Part shown: positions 31,000 through 43,262 of the stretch, one piece after another
How the letters are laid out: every line of letters starts with the position of its first letter
How positions within the stretch are numbered: position 1 is the stretch's first letter
Program-made: the position numbers and the translations under genes
Assembly: GCF_035083965.1 (NCBI RefSeq)
Contig: NC_089727.1
Span: forward strand, 2,361,501 to 2,425,500
Source of the DNA: Branchiostoma lanceolatum
Taxonomy: Eukaryota; Chordata; Leptocardii; Amphioxiformes; Branchiostomatidae
Direction: 5' to 3'
DNA length: 64,000 nt
Notes under the pieces: generated by a model
What the model was told of the DNA's origin: nothing
The model's input: only the letters and a program-made list of their open reading frames with translations
Database searches by the model: none

Positions 31000-32281
31000 C
31001 TTTCCTTCCTTTTCATGTTACATGTCTTTTCTATTAGCTTCCGGGAAAGAAGTTACAATAAACTTCCAATCATCAATCTAGCACAATCTACACGTGGGTG
31101 CTAAGCTATACAATGAGGAGTTGCACTACATCTGGTAGGAGATGACTTTCGGCCTCCTCCAATTTACTGTACTCCGACATCATTAACGGTACATTTTCGC
31201 CAGGATGTGAATTTGTATATGGACTGCTGTAAAGACAGAGGCGCGACGTGCGAAATAACAACACGGAAAGCGGAAGATGTCACACGTGGCCGACGCGTCT
31301 ACAATCGTTTAGCGCCTATCTGCGAACAATTGTGAAGCTGTTAAAATCCTTTGAGCAACGTGTGCCGATCTGGGCGTAAGTCCTTCTAATCTCGGAGCAG
31401 ATATGTGGCTTCCATTTGTCTGTTTATTACGTCCACTGAGAAAAAAACAATCAACGAAAAGCTGTAAAGGCACGTCGTCACAAACAAAACAAAACAAAAG
31501 CAACACATCTGCTTCGAGATTGCCCGTAGCGATACCGCTCTATTTACGTGAAAGTTGTGTATCTTTAGATCTAAGGCTACTTCAACAGACATAAGTTTGA
31601 ATCCACAGGAAGTTTTGTGTCTGATAAACAAATATTTTACCCTCCCCTCAACCGCCCCATCCTTCCGCAATAGGCAGTGTGTGTTCTACTCTTGTCGACC
31701 TTGTTGTGGCTCCTAATAAACAACGCAAACAACTAAAGATCATCAAGTGGTTTAACCACTTCAGGCCGAAGAATAGCTACTGTTTGACGCTGCGTTGTTC
31801 TGACAAAGCGTCGGTACACACGATCTGTTTGGCCGCTCTAACAAACAACACAAATAAACTCAAACATCGAGTGGTCGGCGGTCCATTGTGTAGACTCTTG
31901 AAGAGATTTAGGAGAAGAAGGTTTGCACAGCCTTCGCCAGATCCCTGCCAGATGGCAGGACTGTCGGAATCTCTTCGCGTGTAGTCGCGAGGACTGCGAT
32001 GCTTTTGTTTTTCTCTAATCCGCGTAAGACAAAAAAAGCCCACTGAATAATCATGAATAATCCCTTGGATTTGGCCCTCGACCATTAATCCACGATTTAC
32101 CCCACTAATTAATCACCGAACAACACACAAATTGGGTTCTCTGTTTTCACGCCTTGCGCCCAGATGGCCGCCCTTCGCAGGGGAGTGCGACCCACAAGGC
32201 GTGAAACAAAGGGAAACCCAAGGAAAAACAATGAGGGTGAGAAAACACGATTTCTCACGGTAGCGCTAAGCGCGTGCGGGT
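31000..32281. other. Non-coding stretch
   Basis: No gene, RNA or clear element seen on either strand. Short open frames lack family features. Confidence 0.4.
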
Positions 32282-32640
32282 AGCCTGTAGCCTCCACCAG
32301 GCATTTCCTACGGGTGTATAGGTCGTATAATTCGGCTAAAAAGGAATAATCAATTGGCCAAGAGAGTCAGTCCACGATAAGGTCAACATTTCAAATGAAA
32401 CCCAATGGTGGCCAACTTGAACTCTTCTCAAATATTCTCTCTATATCTGTATAGTTAGTCTACCAGAGTGCATACTAGTGCACACTGTAGCCTCCACCAG
32501 GCCTTCCTGCGGTGATCGTATAGAATTCGGCAAAAGAGAATAATTGGTCAGGAAACTCAGTCCACGGGGTTAACATTTTCCCCGTCTGCAAATAAAACCC
32601 TACATATTGTGCCTAACCCCTATAGCCGGCGTAGTTACTA
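32282..32640. mobile_element. Two adjacent MITEs of the TAGCCTCCAC family
   Basis: TAGCCTCCACCAGG occurs at about 32289 and again at about 32489, each followed by an ATTCGGC core, a TCAGTCCACG phrase and a right end with ATAG and a GTAGTTA end. They lie head to tail. A diverged AGTAGAAATTGG-family element follows at about 32650-32837. Confidence 0.65.
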
Positions 32641-33566
32641 ATTCAAGATTCCATAGGTTGCTGGAAAAATGTTAGAAATTGGCTAAATAGACTAGTATAA
32701 TAGGTTGCTAACTATAGGTTGACCCTAGGATACAAACCGCACTCCTTCATGTATATGGCCGGCTAGATCCAATGGGATGTTATTCAATTTATTTGGGCAA
32801 TTTCCACTATCTTCAGTAGCCTATGGAGCCTGGTAGAGGTTACAATTGTACTATCCATAGCCCCATTCATGACGGCCTGGTGGAGGCTACACCGCGCGTG
32901 CGGGCATTGCGGTTTTATCGCACTCTCAGGGCCGACAAAGTCACGCGAAATTTCCGTCAGGAAACAACGATATGTTTAACAGTGGAAGATACGCGTCCCC
33001 TGCGAGTTCAGGCATTATAATCTGCTCGCCTATAAACCCTCGTTTAGCGCCCGTGAAAGAAAGGGAAGAAAAACCTCCATGAATCATTTAGATCATTAGA
33101 TATGTGTTTGTAATGTAATTTGCAGGGAAGCAATAATTTCTCTACTTTATTGCTGATATCCCAGCACTTACACTCCTTTTCCATTAGACTTTTTAGAGGC
33201 TGCGACCGCGCTACGACCGCACTGCAACCGCTCAGCGACCAAAAACTTGACAGAGCGCTCAACGTACGTATTTCAAAGAAAAAAGAAGGGAATTCTTTCT
33301 TTTACTGGTTGTGTGTTTTGCTGTCTTTTATTATGTTCCAAATATGAAATCAAGAGTCGCACAAAATACAATCTTAGTCGATGCACCGTGAGTCGCTCTG
33401 CGATCACTGTCTAGAGGAATGGGCGCCTACACATAACTAACCTGGATGCGGGACCCCCGATCTCAATTATATCTATCATTTCTAACTCAGGGGGGCCTGT
33501 TGTAGAATTTCCTTGGGGGCATGTTGGTCCTAGAGTCGAAGAGTTGGCCTGTGTAGACCCTGGATA

Positions 33567-33815
33567 CTCTCCAAGCAGAGGGTCAGATGGCCTGGCGACA
33601 TAAAGAAGACGGGACAAAATATAAAATCGGACAAAAAAAACTCAAAACACATCAAAAACCAGCCGGAGCCGAACTCTAGATCTGCTTGGAGAGTAGTACT
33701 ATAGGGTGTTTATTTTATATAGAGAACAAAAAAAACATGACAAAGTAGAAAGCCCGACAAAAACGCCTAAAACACATAAAAAAAACAGCCGGAACCCCTC
33801 ATTTGCTTGGAGAGT
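33567..33815. mobile_element. CTCTCCAAGCAGA-family foldback elements
   Basis: CTCTCCAAGCAGAGG at the left, TCTGCTTGGAGAGTAG at about 33690 and TTTGCTTGGAGAG at about 33805. The AACCAGCCGGAGCC and GACAAAAACGCCTAAAA segments match the element at 10477. It looks like two overlapping or rearranged copies. Confidence 0.65.
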
Positions 33816-34852
33816 TGGATGGAGAGTAGCCCTGGAAAGAGTCTGGCATCCAGGCTAACACAACACGGGCTGACGGGACAACCCGTCGACCGGAAGATGA
33901 TGGAATATTGGACAATTGCGGAACAGACCGCTACTGAATGACAGCTTCGGAAATTGCGCTTGTCTTGGCGAGAAGAGTGACGCATCGATTATCCGCGGGT
34001 TTCCCTCCGCGGTAAGGCAAGCCGCTGATTGGGGGAAAACGATTCGATGAGAGGCAATTTTGGGACCTGACAGTCTCTCCGTGACCCCCATTTCTGGGTG
34101 AAAACCTGGGGTAAATTGTCTTCGAAATCCCCGCTAATCCCCCATCAGATGCTTGGCTTCGACTTCTTTCTGTTTGGCTTAGTCTCGCTGTGTACGTCTG
34201 TCAAATGGTGAAGTTTTGTCGCCGAAAAGACATTTGTCGCACTACATGCTTACGATAGTGAGTTGACAGTGTTTTAGGGCATTTGTAGACATATGTAAAA
34301 TTCAACTGTTTCCTGACGGAAAAAAGTGCCTCAGATCCTTGTTGTCATCGGCTTTTTCTGTCATAAACTCGCCGAAAATCCTACGACAGAAAAAAAATGA
34401 ACGACGAAAGTGTTTTGGACAACCTGTCATTGGACAGACGCAAAACTTCAGAAACGTCCCAAACACAGCAAAAGACGCACAAGACCCAAACAAAAAGCCG
34501 AAGCCAAACATCTGCTTGTATATTTACAACAATCTCCCAGCCTGGTTGACCACAAGAAAGACAGAGCCCAGTTGGAGACCTGACAGGAGGTCAAATTGAT
34601 GGTCTCCGGTGGGATTGTTTTTATCATGCGTGTTTTTGTTAGGCGCGCGCTCGGCGGGAGTACGGCTCCACCCATGGGAAACCGCCGAAAGTGTCTCCTT
34701 TCTTCTCGTCTCTTTGTCGTGTGATCAGCAAATCGATACATGAGCGTATATTTGTCGACGGCTGACCCCAAAACGTCCCGCTTCGTTCTCAGTACATCCC
34801 GAACTGTTGTAACACCGCTGTGTAGCAAGGCTGTGTATAAAGTGAAGACGGC

Positions 34853-35232
34853 TAGCCTCCACAAGGCCTTCCTACGGGGGTACGGATTAGACTCTACCAG
34901 TCTCCCCCGGTCGCTGGGAAAATAGTAGAAATTGGCCAAATAGAGTCAAATGTTTGAAGGGAGTCGGCTACGGAGAGAGGGTCAAATTGGCAACCGAGCC
35001 GTAGCCGACTCCCTTCAAACATTTGACTCTATTTGGCCAATTTCTACTATTTTCCCAGCGACCGGGGGAGACTGGTAGAGTCTAGTACGGATAGCAGAAT
35101 TCGATAGAAATAGGTTGGCCAGAGGAGTCAGTCACCAGGAAGGGTAACATTTCCCCCTTGCGCGGGCAAATGAAACTCTGTGGTGACCAATTGCAAACTC
35201 CCATGAAAAACTATTCTCCCCATAGCCAGCGT
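34853..35232. mobile_element. TAGCCTCCAC-family MITE interrupted by another MITE
   Basis: The left part TAGCCTCCACAAGGCCTTCC and TACGGGGGTACGGAT continues at 35085 with AGCAGAATTCGATAG, then GTCAGTCACCAGG, AACATTTCCCCCTTGCG and CCCCATAGCCAGCGT. The interruption is the element at 34888-35084. Confidence 0.8.
34888..35084. mobile_element. Near-perfect foldback MITE nested in another MITE
   Basis: 197 bp. The left arm from TAGACTCTACCAGTCTCCCC to about 34973 is mirrored almost exactly from about 34999 to GGGGAGACTGGTAGAGTCTA, giving arms of about 86 bp. Flanked by GTACGGAT at 34880-34887 and 35085-35092. The near-identity of the arms indicates a young insertion. Confidence 0.9.
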
Positions 35233-37277
35233 CCTGGGAAAGACATTTCGGTAGGGGCTGCACCCGTCATTCGGAAGGGACATAAAAGTTTATCAACCCC
35301 AACTCGTGTTCGAGGATGTGCTAGCAACCCCTCCCTGTAAAAAATATACCCTGCTGCTGAAACAGCAAGGAAACTTGCTGCCCTATGCACCACTGCACTA
35401 GGTACTACAAGGCTCTGAAGGAACGAACTATAGCCAGTGTAGAAGTCAGTCTGACAGAGACTAGAAAACAGTTGGCGCCTGTCTCCATCTGATGACCAGG
35501 AAGATGGCACGTGTGTGACACATTGAGACGATGCAGGACAATGCAGATGTCAATATGGAAGCCGACTCCGCAGTTTTGCATGAGAAACGTGCGCAATAAC
35601 GGGCCAATATGGACTCTTAAATTTCAATACGCCCGGAGCATTTAGCCACAACAATGCCACAATAGAACATCTGCAGTGAGCTCACGTAGGAGGGCCGAAA
35701 ATATGAAACGTCTGCGAGTTGAAGTTGACGGATGGCGAGGAAGGGGATATGCTTCTGTGCGTGTGGTTAGGTCAAGTTCAGGACCCGTGTTAACAAACCT
35801 AACTTCAAGGGTCTAACGCTTTGGTGTTTGTCGTTCAAGGGTCTATCACTAATCTTGATTGCCCTTTTCCGTTACGTGTAAAAGAGGGGAAGTAGAAGTC
35901 TTAAATTACTGTTATTTAGTCACACACACCGTGAAGATACTTCAATTTCCTTGTAAATTTCAACAGAAAGTTGCAAACACTGGAGAAGCAAAAAAAGTTT
36001 TCTTCCGTTCGCGTTTTCCCTGCTCTACTGCACAAAGAGTTCGGCAGTTCTGTTCTGTGGCACCGCTCAAGCGAACGGGCTCGCGTCCGTCAAGCGCCCA
36101 ATCTAATAAACTGAAACAGCGCGAGCCACAATTTTCCCGTCCAACGAGCGAGATGTTCTCAGCCCAGTGAACGCAGAGCTCCTCAGAAGCTAGCTGCACT
36201 TCTGAAGTCTCCATTTTCGGCCCCGGGGCAACACGTAATACGGTAATCGTCTCAGAGTTGCGCGCTGACTTCAGTCAGCTTCATCAAAGGAAGAGGCACA
36301 ATTAAAGGAGGGGGGACTGCGCCGGTATGCCACGGTTTACAAAACCTAATCTCTAAGCAGATGTAATGTTTCGACTTAGTCTTAGTGTTTTACGCGTGTG
36401 TTTTTGCAACATTTATTAGTTTGTCTATCTATATGTACTTGTGCACTTTTTCACCTCTTAGCCTAGCTACAAGAAAGCGTGTACCAGTAGAGAGAGCCAT
36501 AGAGCCACAGGGAAGGCCGCAAAACAACCTCGACCGATTCATCTACTAGAAGATTACCAAACCCGCTCGTCTAGTGGAGCTAATAGCATGTAATTGTCGG
36601 TTCTGCAGATAAGGCCTGACACGCGCCAGTCGGACAGAAGGCGTCCCGTCTCACACGTCACCTGGAAAGGATTTACACTAGACTTCCTCGGGGACATTCT
36701 TCCTTTGTTTCTTAAATATCTCCACACAAAAGACGATCCTCATAGACCACGTGTTGGCAAGCTGTTTGTCTGCAAACAAATACAAATTCATCCCCGCTGC
36801 CCTTGACACAGGGAAATATTCAGTCTCCTTGGGGGCTCGAAGAAATAGTAGATGACCGACAAAGGTGAACAAACTACCAAAAACAGGACCCCCTCTGGTC
36901 TAGCCTCTCGCAAAGCATTTGATCGGTTTTAATATAATTTTTCAGCCCGGAAAGGAATCTGATAGGGACTTTGAAATGCTTTTAAATCATTGCCCCCTGT
37001 CTGAATTTCTGCTACAAAGACTAGAACAACGTCGAATCCCTGAATAGTTGCGCTGGTGTTCTGAAGAATCGATGACTTCACTGTGAACCAACCAGCCAGA
37101 ATATAAAGAAGCCCACTGGCCCCACTGTCGGCACTTCTGACTTCGCCGGTCCACTGAAGACCCCGGACTCTACAAGACAGTGCCGCCCTGACTCTGCCTG
37201 CCTTCCGGTTTTAGATCTCTTGCGCTCCCTCGTTACGTGTCGGGCTGAACGATCGCAGTACGGTCGGTGCGCTTGTA
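35233..37277. other. Non-coding stretch upstream of the protocadherin
   Basis: No gene recognised. An ATCTCTAAGCAGATG end-like motif at about 36350 suggests remnants of the same element families. Confidence 0.4.
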
Positions 37278-37300
37278 CTGCATTTCCCCCATAGTCATTA

Positions 37301-37672
37301 GTCTCTACCAGACTAACCGCGCTGGCTATAGGGGGGCCGTTTGCCGGGGGACTTTGGCCATGGAGGGTTTCATTCGCAGGCTATTAGGATTGCCTATAGA
37401 CTAGCCTCTACCAAGCTCCGCTGGGAAAATAGTAGAAATTTTCCAAATAGAGAGAATTATATCAAGGAGGTTAACCTCCTTGATTGTATGAAGGGAGTCG
37501 GCTGCGAATGAAACCCTCCATGGCCAAAGTCCCCCGGCAAATGCACCCAATAAATGTTCTCTCTATATTAGACCCTCTCTCCGCCAGTAGCCGACTCCCT
37601 TCATACAATTCACTGTATTTGGTCAATTTCTACTATTTTTCCAGCGATCCGCGGAGCCTGGTAGAGGCTACA
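37301..37672. mobile_element. Composite of two foldback MITEs with an inverted 40-bp block
   Basis: 37301-37382 starts TAGTCTCTACCAGACTAA and ends in ATGGAGGGTTTCATTCGC. From 37398 a second element (TAGCCTCTACCAAGCTCC to GGAGCCTGGTAGAGGCTA at 37672) carries an inverted copy of that stretch at about 37504-37544 (GCGAATGAAACCCTCCATGG). This is one element captured in, or converted by, another. Confidence 0.7.
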
Positions 37673-38058
37673 TAGTCATTACGGCGAGGTCTTGGGGGAC
37701 GCACCAAAGGTGGACCCCCATGGGAGCGCAGGGTTAGCGTCGTTATGAATGGTTAAACAAGACCGTTGACATGCAAACGACCCTGCTCACCCCCGTCCGG
37801 TATAATGTAGGGGTCCATCCAACATAATGCAGTAGTTGTGATAAACTGTCCATACTGTAGAAAGACTTATATTTGTGTCAGCAAATATTATATGAGGCGC
37901 TGTCTCTCATGATAAAGACCGACAATGATAAATCATTAAGTAGGTATACCCGCGGTGGTAGACCTTAACAGATCGGTATGATGGCAACGCATTTAAGGCG
38001 ATGCACTTGGACTTCATTCCGCGCTTGTGGCCACCAAAGGGATATTGCCGGAGTGATT

Positions 38059-38065
38059 TATAAAA
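38059..38065 (+). promoter_or_regulatory. Possible TATA box for the protocadherin
   Basis: TATAAAA in GATTTATAAAAGAGG on the + strand, 0.9 kb before the ATG. A GC-rich block follows. A 5' UTR this long contains several upstream ATGs, and a 5' intron is possible. Weak evidence. Confidence 0.25.
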
Positions 38066-38986
38066 GAGGAGGGCATTAGTTTTACAATTTTCCAGCCATG
38101 CATACATTGATGGGGGCTGCGCGCTGAGCTGGCGGGGGGAAGGCCCCGGTGGGCGGAGCGATGGTAGCGGATATGTGTGAAAAGATTGATCTGATTGAGT
38201 GAACGCGCGCACGCACGCCTGCTCCCTGCCGCGTACAAAACCCCGCCTCCGGTAGCGCGGGGAGCTCAGTCGGCAGTGAGACACCAACGCGTGCGGACCT
38301 CACTAGGACCCTGTCGCCTTACATTCTAGTCGGGCCGCGGTAACCAGGCCAAGGGGTGACCGGGAGGTTAAGAGTGCCGACCTGCCGCTTGGACTTTAAC
38401 GTGCTGGACTGCCAAGCTGTGTGTGTGTTTTGTGTGTGTACATACAAGCGATTTTGTACTGTGGAATTTCGGCTGAACGGTGCAGTGCTCTTCTTCGCCT
38501 CAAGGGTACGCGTTAGGTGCTTAGACACTGTGACGGACTCCAGGATTCTCTTCTATTCATTCTCACCGCTCGCCCAAGACAAGTTTGCCAAGGAGGGCCG
38601 TCCCCGCGGTGGCACCAGTATCTTATCGTCGGATTCTCGCGGGCTGCGTTTGAATTACTTGTAATCTATTTCGCCGAGTGCTACAAAGTGTTTCGTCGGA
38701 AGGAGGGATTTGACTTCCAATCGCTTTGGGGTGCCGCGACGGGTAGGATTTTACTTCGCAGGCCGGGAAGTCAGGAGATGTGCGGCTGGGAACTGGCGGA
38801 TCCTCAAAGAAAGGCGGACCGTTAACGGTGAGGTGTCTCTCTGTATTTCATCTACAGCCACACACTGTCGGAAAGGCGGGGACTTATACGGGACTTTGCG
38901 CGGTAAGAGCCACCTTGGTACAGTACTTCTGTTGAACAATTTTACGGGTTTGTTTGTAACTGTGTGATAAAGAGACGGAGAAAAGA

Positions 38987-41900
38987 ATGGATCTTCTTAG
39001 GACAGTGTTTCTGTGCCTGCTCCTCGGGCTGATAGGGGTGTCCTCGGCGCGGGGTATCGAGTTCACGTACCTGGTATTGGAGGAGGAACTGGCGGGCACG
39101 TATGTGGGGAACCTCGCGCAGGACCTGATGGTGGAGCGGGCCTCGGTACCGCGGACTTTCCAGTTCCTGACGGAGTCCCCGTACGTCGCCATCAACAACA
39201 GGACGGGCGAGCTGACCACGAAGCGGGCCATCGACCGCGAGCAGCTGTGTCCGCGGGAGCGCGTGTGCGAGCTGAAGCTGGAAGTGGCCGTGCTCCCCTC
39301 GCAAGTCTTTCAGCTCGTGCAGGTGAAGATATCCGTGCAGGACAAGAACGACAACACGCCGCGGTTCCGAAGCACCGGCGTCCTGTCGCTAGACTTGTCG
39401 GAAGCGACCGCGGTGGACACGAGGGTGCCGTTAGACGGTGCCGTGGACCTGGACTCGGACAAGTTTTCCATCCAGTCGTACACTCTGCAATCCTCCTCGG
39501 ACCACATGCCGTTCACCCTTAACACTTTCACCGGGGTGGACGGCACGTTGAACGTGGAACTCGTGGTCAACCAGCCGCTGGACCGGGAGAGGCACTCCTT
39601 CTACCACCTCGTTCTAACCGCGATCGACGGCGGGAACCCCAAACTGTACGACAGTCAGGTTCTCTACGTCAATATTCTGGACACTAACGACAACAGCCCG
39701 GTCTTCGACAAGGCCACGTACTCGGTAGACATCATGGAGAACACGCCGGTGGGTTCGCTCGTGATCGACCTCAACGCCACGGATCCTGACGAGGGAACGA
39801 ACGGTGAGATTGTCTATTCTTTCGGTAACACCGTGCCTGACAAAATTAAGAAGCTCTTCGCGTTGGACTCTGTGACGGGAAAGTTGACCGTGGCGTCGCC
39901 GCTGGACCACGAGGCGTCGGGAGGACCGGTGTACCAGCTGACGGTCCAGGCGCAGGACAAGGGCGTCAACTCCGCGCCGACGTTCGCCACCGTCATTGTC
40001 AACGTCGGCGACATGAACGACAACGCCCCTAAGATCCGCCTGAACTTCGTCACCACGAAGAACGGGCCGGTGGTGTTGTCGGAAGACGTTCCGGTTGAGA
40101 CGTTCCTCGCGTATCTTACCGTGGTGGACAAAGACGGTGGGATGAACGGTAAGGTTAACGTCACTTTACTCGGCACGGGCGGGCTCTTCGGTTTACAGCT
40201 CGTCGCGGACAACCAGTACCTGATCGTGACGACTGCGCCGCTAGACAGGGAGACCAAGCCGACGTTTAACGTCACAGTGGCGGCGCGCGACGCTGGAACG
40301 CCGCCGCGCACCACGTACAAGTCGTTCAAGGTCGTGCTGACCGACGTGAACGACAACCCGCCGGATTTCGGCGCGCCCGAGCTTCTGTTCGATCTCACCG
40401 AGAACAACGCGCCGGGCGTGTCGGTGGGGAGGGTGACCGCTACGGATCCCGACGAAGGCGACAACGGAAAGGTGCGGTACTCCATTCGCGACGACCGCCC
40501 GACCAAACGCGTCTACGTCGACCCAATCTTGGGAACAATCGTGGTCAACAACGCCATGGACCGGGAAGAGACCTCGCTGATCGAGGTGACGATTGTAGCT
40601 ACCGACAGCGCGACCCCGCCTTTGGAAGGCACCGCCAAACTCAAGATAAAAATCCTGGACGAGAACGACAACGCGCCGTCCTTCTACAACAACCGGTACG
40701 CGTTCCACATCGCCGAGTCCGTGGAGGTGAAGACGCAGGTGGGACAGGTGATCGCCGCCGACAGGGACACAGGTAGGAACGCTAAACTTGCCTTCGCCAT
40801 TTCCTCCGGGGACATGTTCGGGAAATTCTCCATCGATCCGCAGAACGGGGAGCTCTACACGACCGGGAAACTGGACTACGAGGAGAAGAAGAAGTACGAG
40901 TTGGTCGTGAGCGTTCGCGACAACGGCGACCCGCAAAAGGACGCCAAATGCATCGTGAACATCTTCGTACAAGACGTTAACGACAACTCCCCTAAGATCA
41001 CGTTTCCCAACACCAACAAAAACGTGGTGTACGTCCCGATGACGTCCAAACCCGGATTTCTGGCTACCAGTATCCAAGCCGCCGATGCCGACGAGGGGGC
41101 GAACGGGGAACTGTCCTATTCCATCACTAACGGGAACCGGAGGGGAATATTTGCCATATCCGACAAGGGGGACATCAGGACAGTAAAGGTATTGAAGAAG
41201 AGTTGGGAGGGGCTGCACAGCCTGACCATCACAGTTACAGATCACGGCGCGATGCCCCAGTCAGCTTCTACCGTCATCAATATCATCCTGGACAGCACCG
41301 TCGCGTACAACGGCACGCAGGTACGTTTTGCTATCTTTATTTAACTTCTGTTTTATTTAGGTAAGGTGGCCTATCTTACAGCGGGGCCCTGGAAGACAAA
41401 CATAACATGTAATATCAACATATATGTGACACGTAACAAATCATAGCTTTAAGTCACCTAAATCAAATATACACATATTTAACTTACACAAAACGTGACA
41501 GACATCCATATTCCGGTCCTGTCGCAAGGTGAGATCAGCTCACAATTCCATCATTAGCTTAATTGTTGTCATGTGATACATGTACTTGGTGATTGCATAA
41601 CTTTGAATAGATTTTAACTGTGCAGTGGTTTTCTAAATGTTTACAAGTTAGCTTAAACTAGTTTTTTTTTTTTTATGTAACAAGTTAATGTTTTAATGTT
41701 GTGTATATTTCAAATCCTCCATGATTATTGTAAATCCTCTGTGATAAGGATGAAATTCAGGTGTGTTGCCCTCAAGATCATTACTGAATAAAAACCATGG
41801 AAATGTTGTTAGGTGATCGGAGGCGGTCGCTATGGCGACTACATCCCCAGCAACCAGTCGGCGCAGGAGTGGAACAAGGCGCACATCCCGGCCAGCCAGG

Positions 41901-43052
41901 ACGACGACCGCTTCAGCATCCCCATCATCATCGTGATCGCGCTGAGCGCCGTGCTGGTTCTCCTCGTGTCCATCGTGGTCATCGTCATCATCAAGTGCCG
42001 CCGCCTCAATAAGGAGGTTAGTATACTAGTACTGTAATCCACTTTATCTTCACGGTAACAAAATTTCACAGTGTAAGGAAAATTAACATTTTCACTGAAC
42101 TTGGATTGGCCCACCACATGGGTCTTCCCATATCCCAGTAATCCAAGACCTTTGCCAAGTCGGTCAGCACTTTTATGTTCATTGTGCTCACATGAGTCTA
42201 GATCTACTCACTTTTTTGGGGGCTATTTTGGTTGAGGACCACTTCTACCACCGGCCGAACTTAGCCGTGCACGTCGCCTACCCTGGACACGATGCCCACA
42301 GCGGGTTTGGATATTGTTACCAGTATCACTTAGTAGTATCACCTATGACAAAGACCATTATCAAAATCCCGTTATTAGGACCGGACGTACAACTGCCGCC
42401 AGGCCGAGGGCTCGCGCAGCGGCAGCACCGGCAGCCTCTCCCGCGGGCAGAAGAGGAACAACCAGCGCGACCTGGTGGTCACCATAAACGAGACACCTGT
42501 CGAGATCGACTACAAGGTTAGTATCTGTCGAGGCTTTTCAGAACAAATCCGGGAGATGGCTCCTATACATACATGTAGGGATAAAATCTGTAGATCTGTA
42601 GATCTGTTCTAATTTATGACACTGGCAGCCCTGTCATTCGTGCAGAATCTGGTAGCTTGGTTCTGCACCCTCTCCAGTTTATCCTTGTCTTTCTTTGTAT
42701 GTATCCCATACTGTTGCAGCATATCAAAGGTTTGGTCTTACTAGAGACATGTGTGCAAGCAAAGCAAAAGATTTCCAACTTGCACCAGCTCCGAACTGGC
42801 CTGACAATGGAGTAAGTAATGACGGTACTTGGACTTGAAGGCATGTCTATTTCTTGTTCCAAGGTCAACAACAGGAAGGAGGATCCTGATGGCCAGGAGA
42901 GCTCGAGTCCGGAGTCGCTGGCGGACACCTCGCCGCCCGACTCGGAGTCGAAGCTTCTGAAGAAGGAGGTTCCCGCGGGAGGGGACCGCGAGGGAGAAGA
43001 GTCCGGAGCAGAACACAAGGAGGGGTCGGAGAGGGGAGACGAGGAATCAGAG
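38987..43052 (+). CDS. Protocadherin, seven EC repeats, delta-1-like, 3' end not in view
   Basis: Exons 38987-41320, 41813-42016, 42403-42516 and 42864-43052, all phase 0 with GT-AG borders, giving 947 residues so far. Signal peptide about 1-22. Six calcium-linker motifs DxNDN at 119, 232, 342, 453, 558 and 663 separate seven cadherin repeats. EC1 has the CX5C loop (Cys88, Cys94) typical of protocadherins. Exon 2 gives the membrane-proximal stretch and the transmembrane segment (about 814-838). Exons 3-4 give a basic then acidic, Ser-rich cytoplasmic region. Seven repeats fit delta-1 protocadherins (PCDH1/7/9/11), but I see no CM1 or CM2 motif yet. Likely role: homophilic cell adhesion at the plasma membrane. 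Exon 4 ends at a good donor (GAG|GTATGG). Without splicing the frame ends VWKLSLFG and stop at 43079, a possible short isoform. Third-position GC is much higher than in the flanks. Confidence 0.92.
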
Positions 43053-43094
43053 GTATGGAAACTTTCGCTGTTTGGTTAGCTTCAATGTGGGGTC

Positions 43095-43262
43095 CTGTGG
43101 GGTAACGACAGAGTGTTCGGCTCAGAACCAAGTGGTCCTGGGTTCGAATCCTGTAATGTCACCATCTTGTGCCCTAGGGAAAGACACTTAACACACATTT
43201 CCCCACTCCACCCAGGGGTGAATGGGTATGTGACTTTGGTTGGGGTAGGTCGTATTGAGGTC
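43095..43262 (+). mobile_element. tRNA-derived SINE
   Basis: B box GGGTTCGAATCC, head with GGGGTAACGACAGAGTG, and tail CCCACTCCACCCAGGGGTG then TTGGTTGGGGTAGG, shared with 9572 and 45552. 3'-truncated. Confidence 0.75.

Noticed and set aside
35859-36214. Open frames of about 100 codons on both strands
   Set aside because: No domain, no splice context and no codon pattern; likely chance.
39013-39522. Long open frame overlapping the protocadherin in another frame
   Set aside because: A GC-rich shadow of the cadherin exon with no domain features; the same holds for the antisense frames at 39814-41245.
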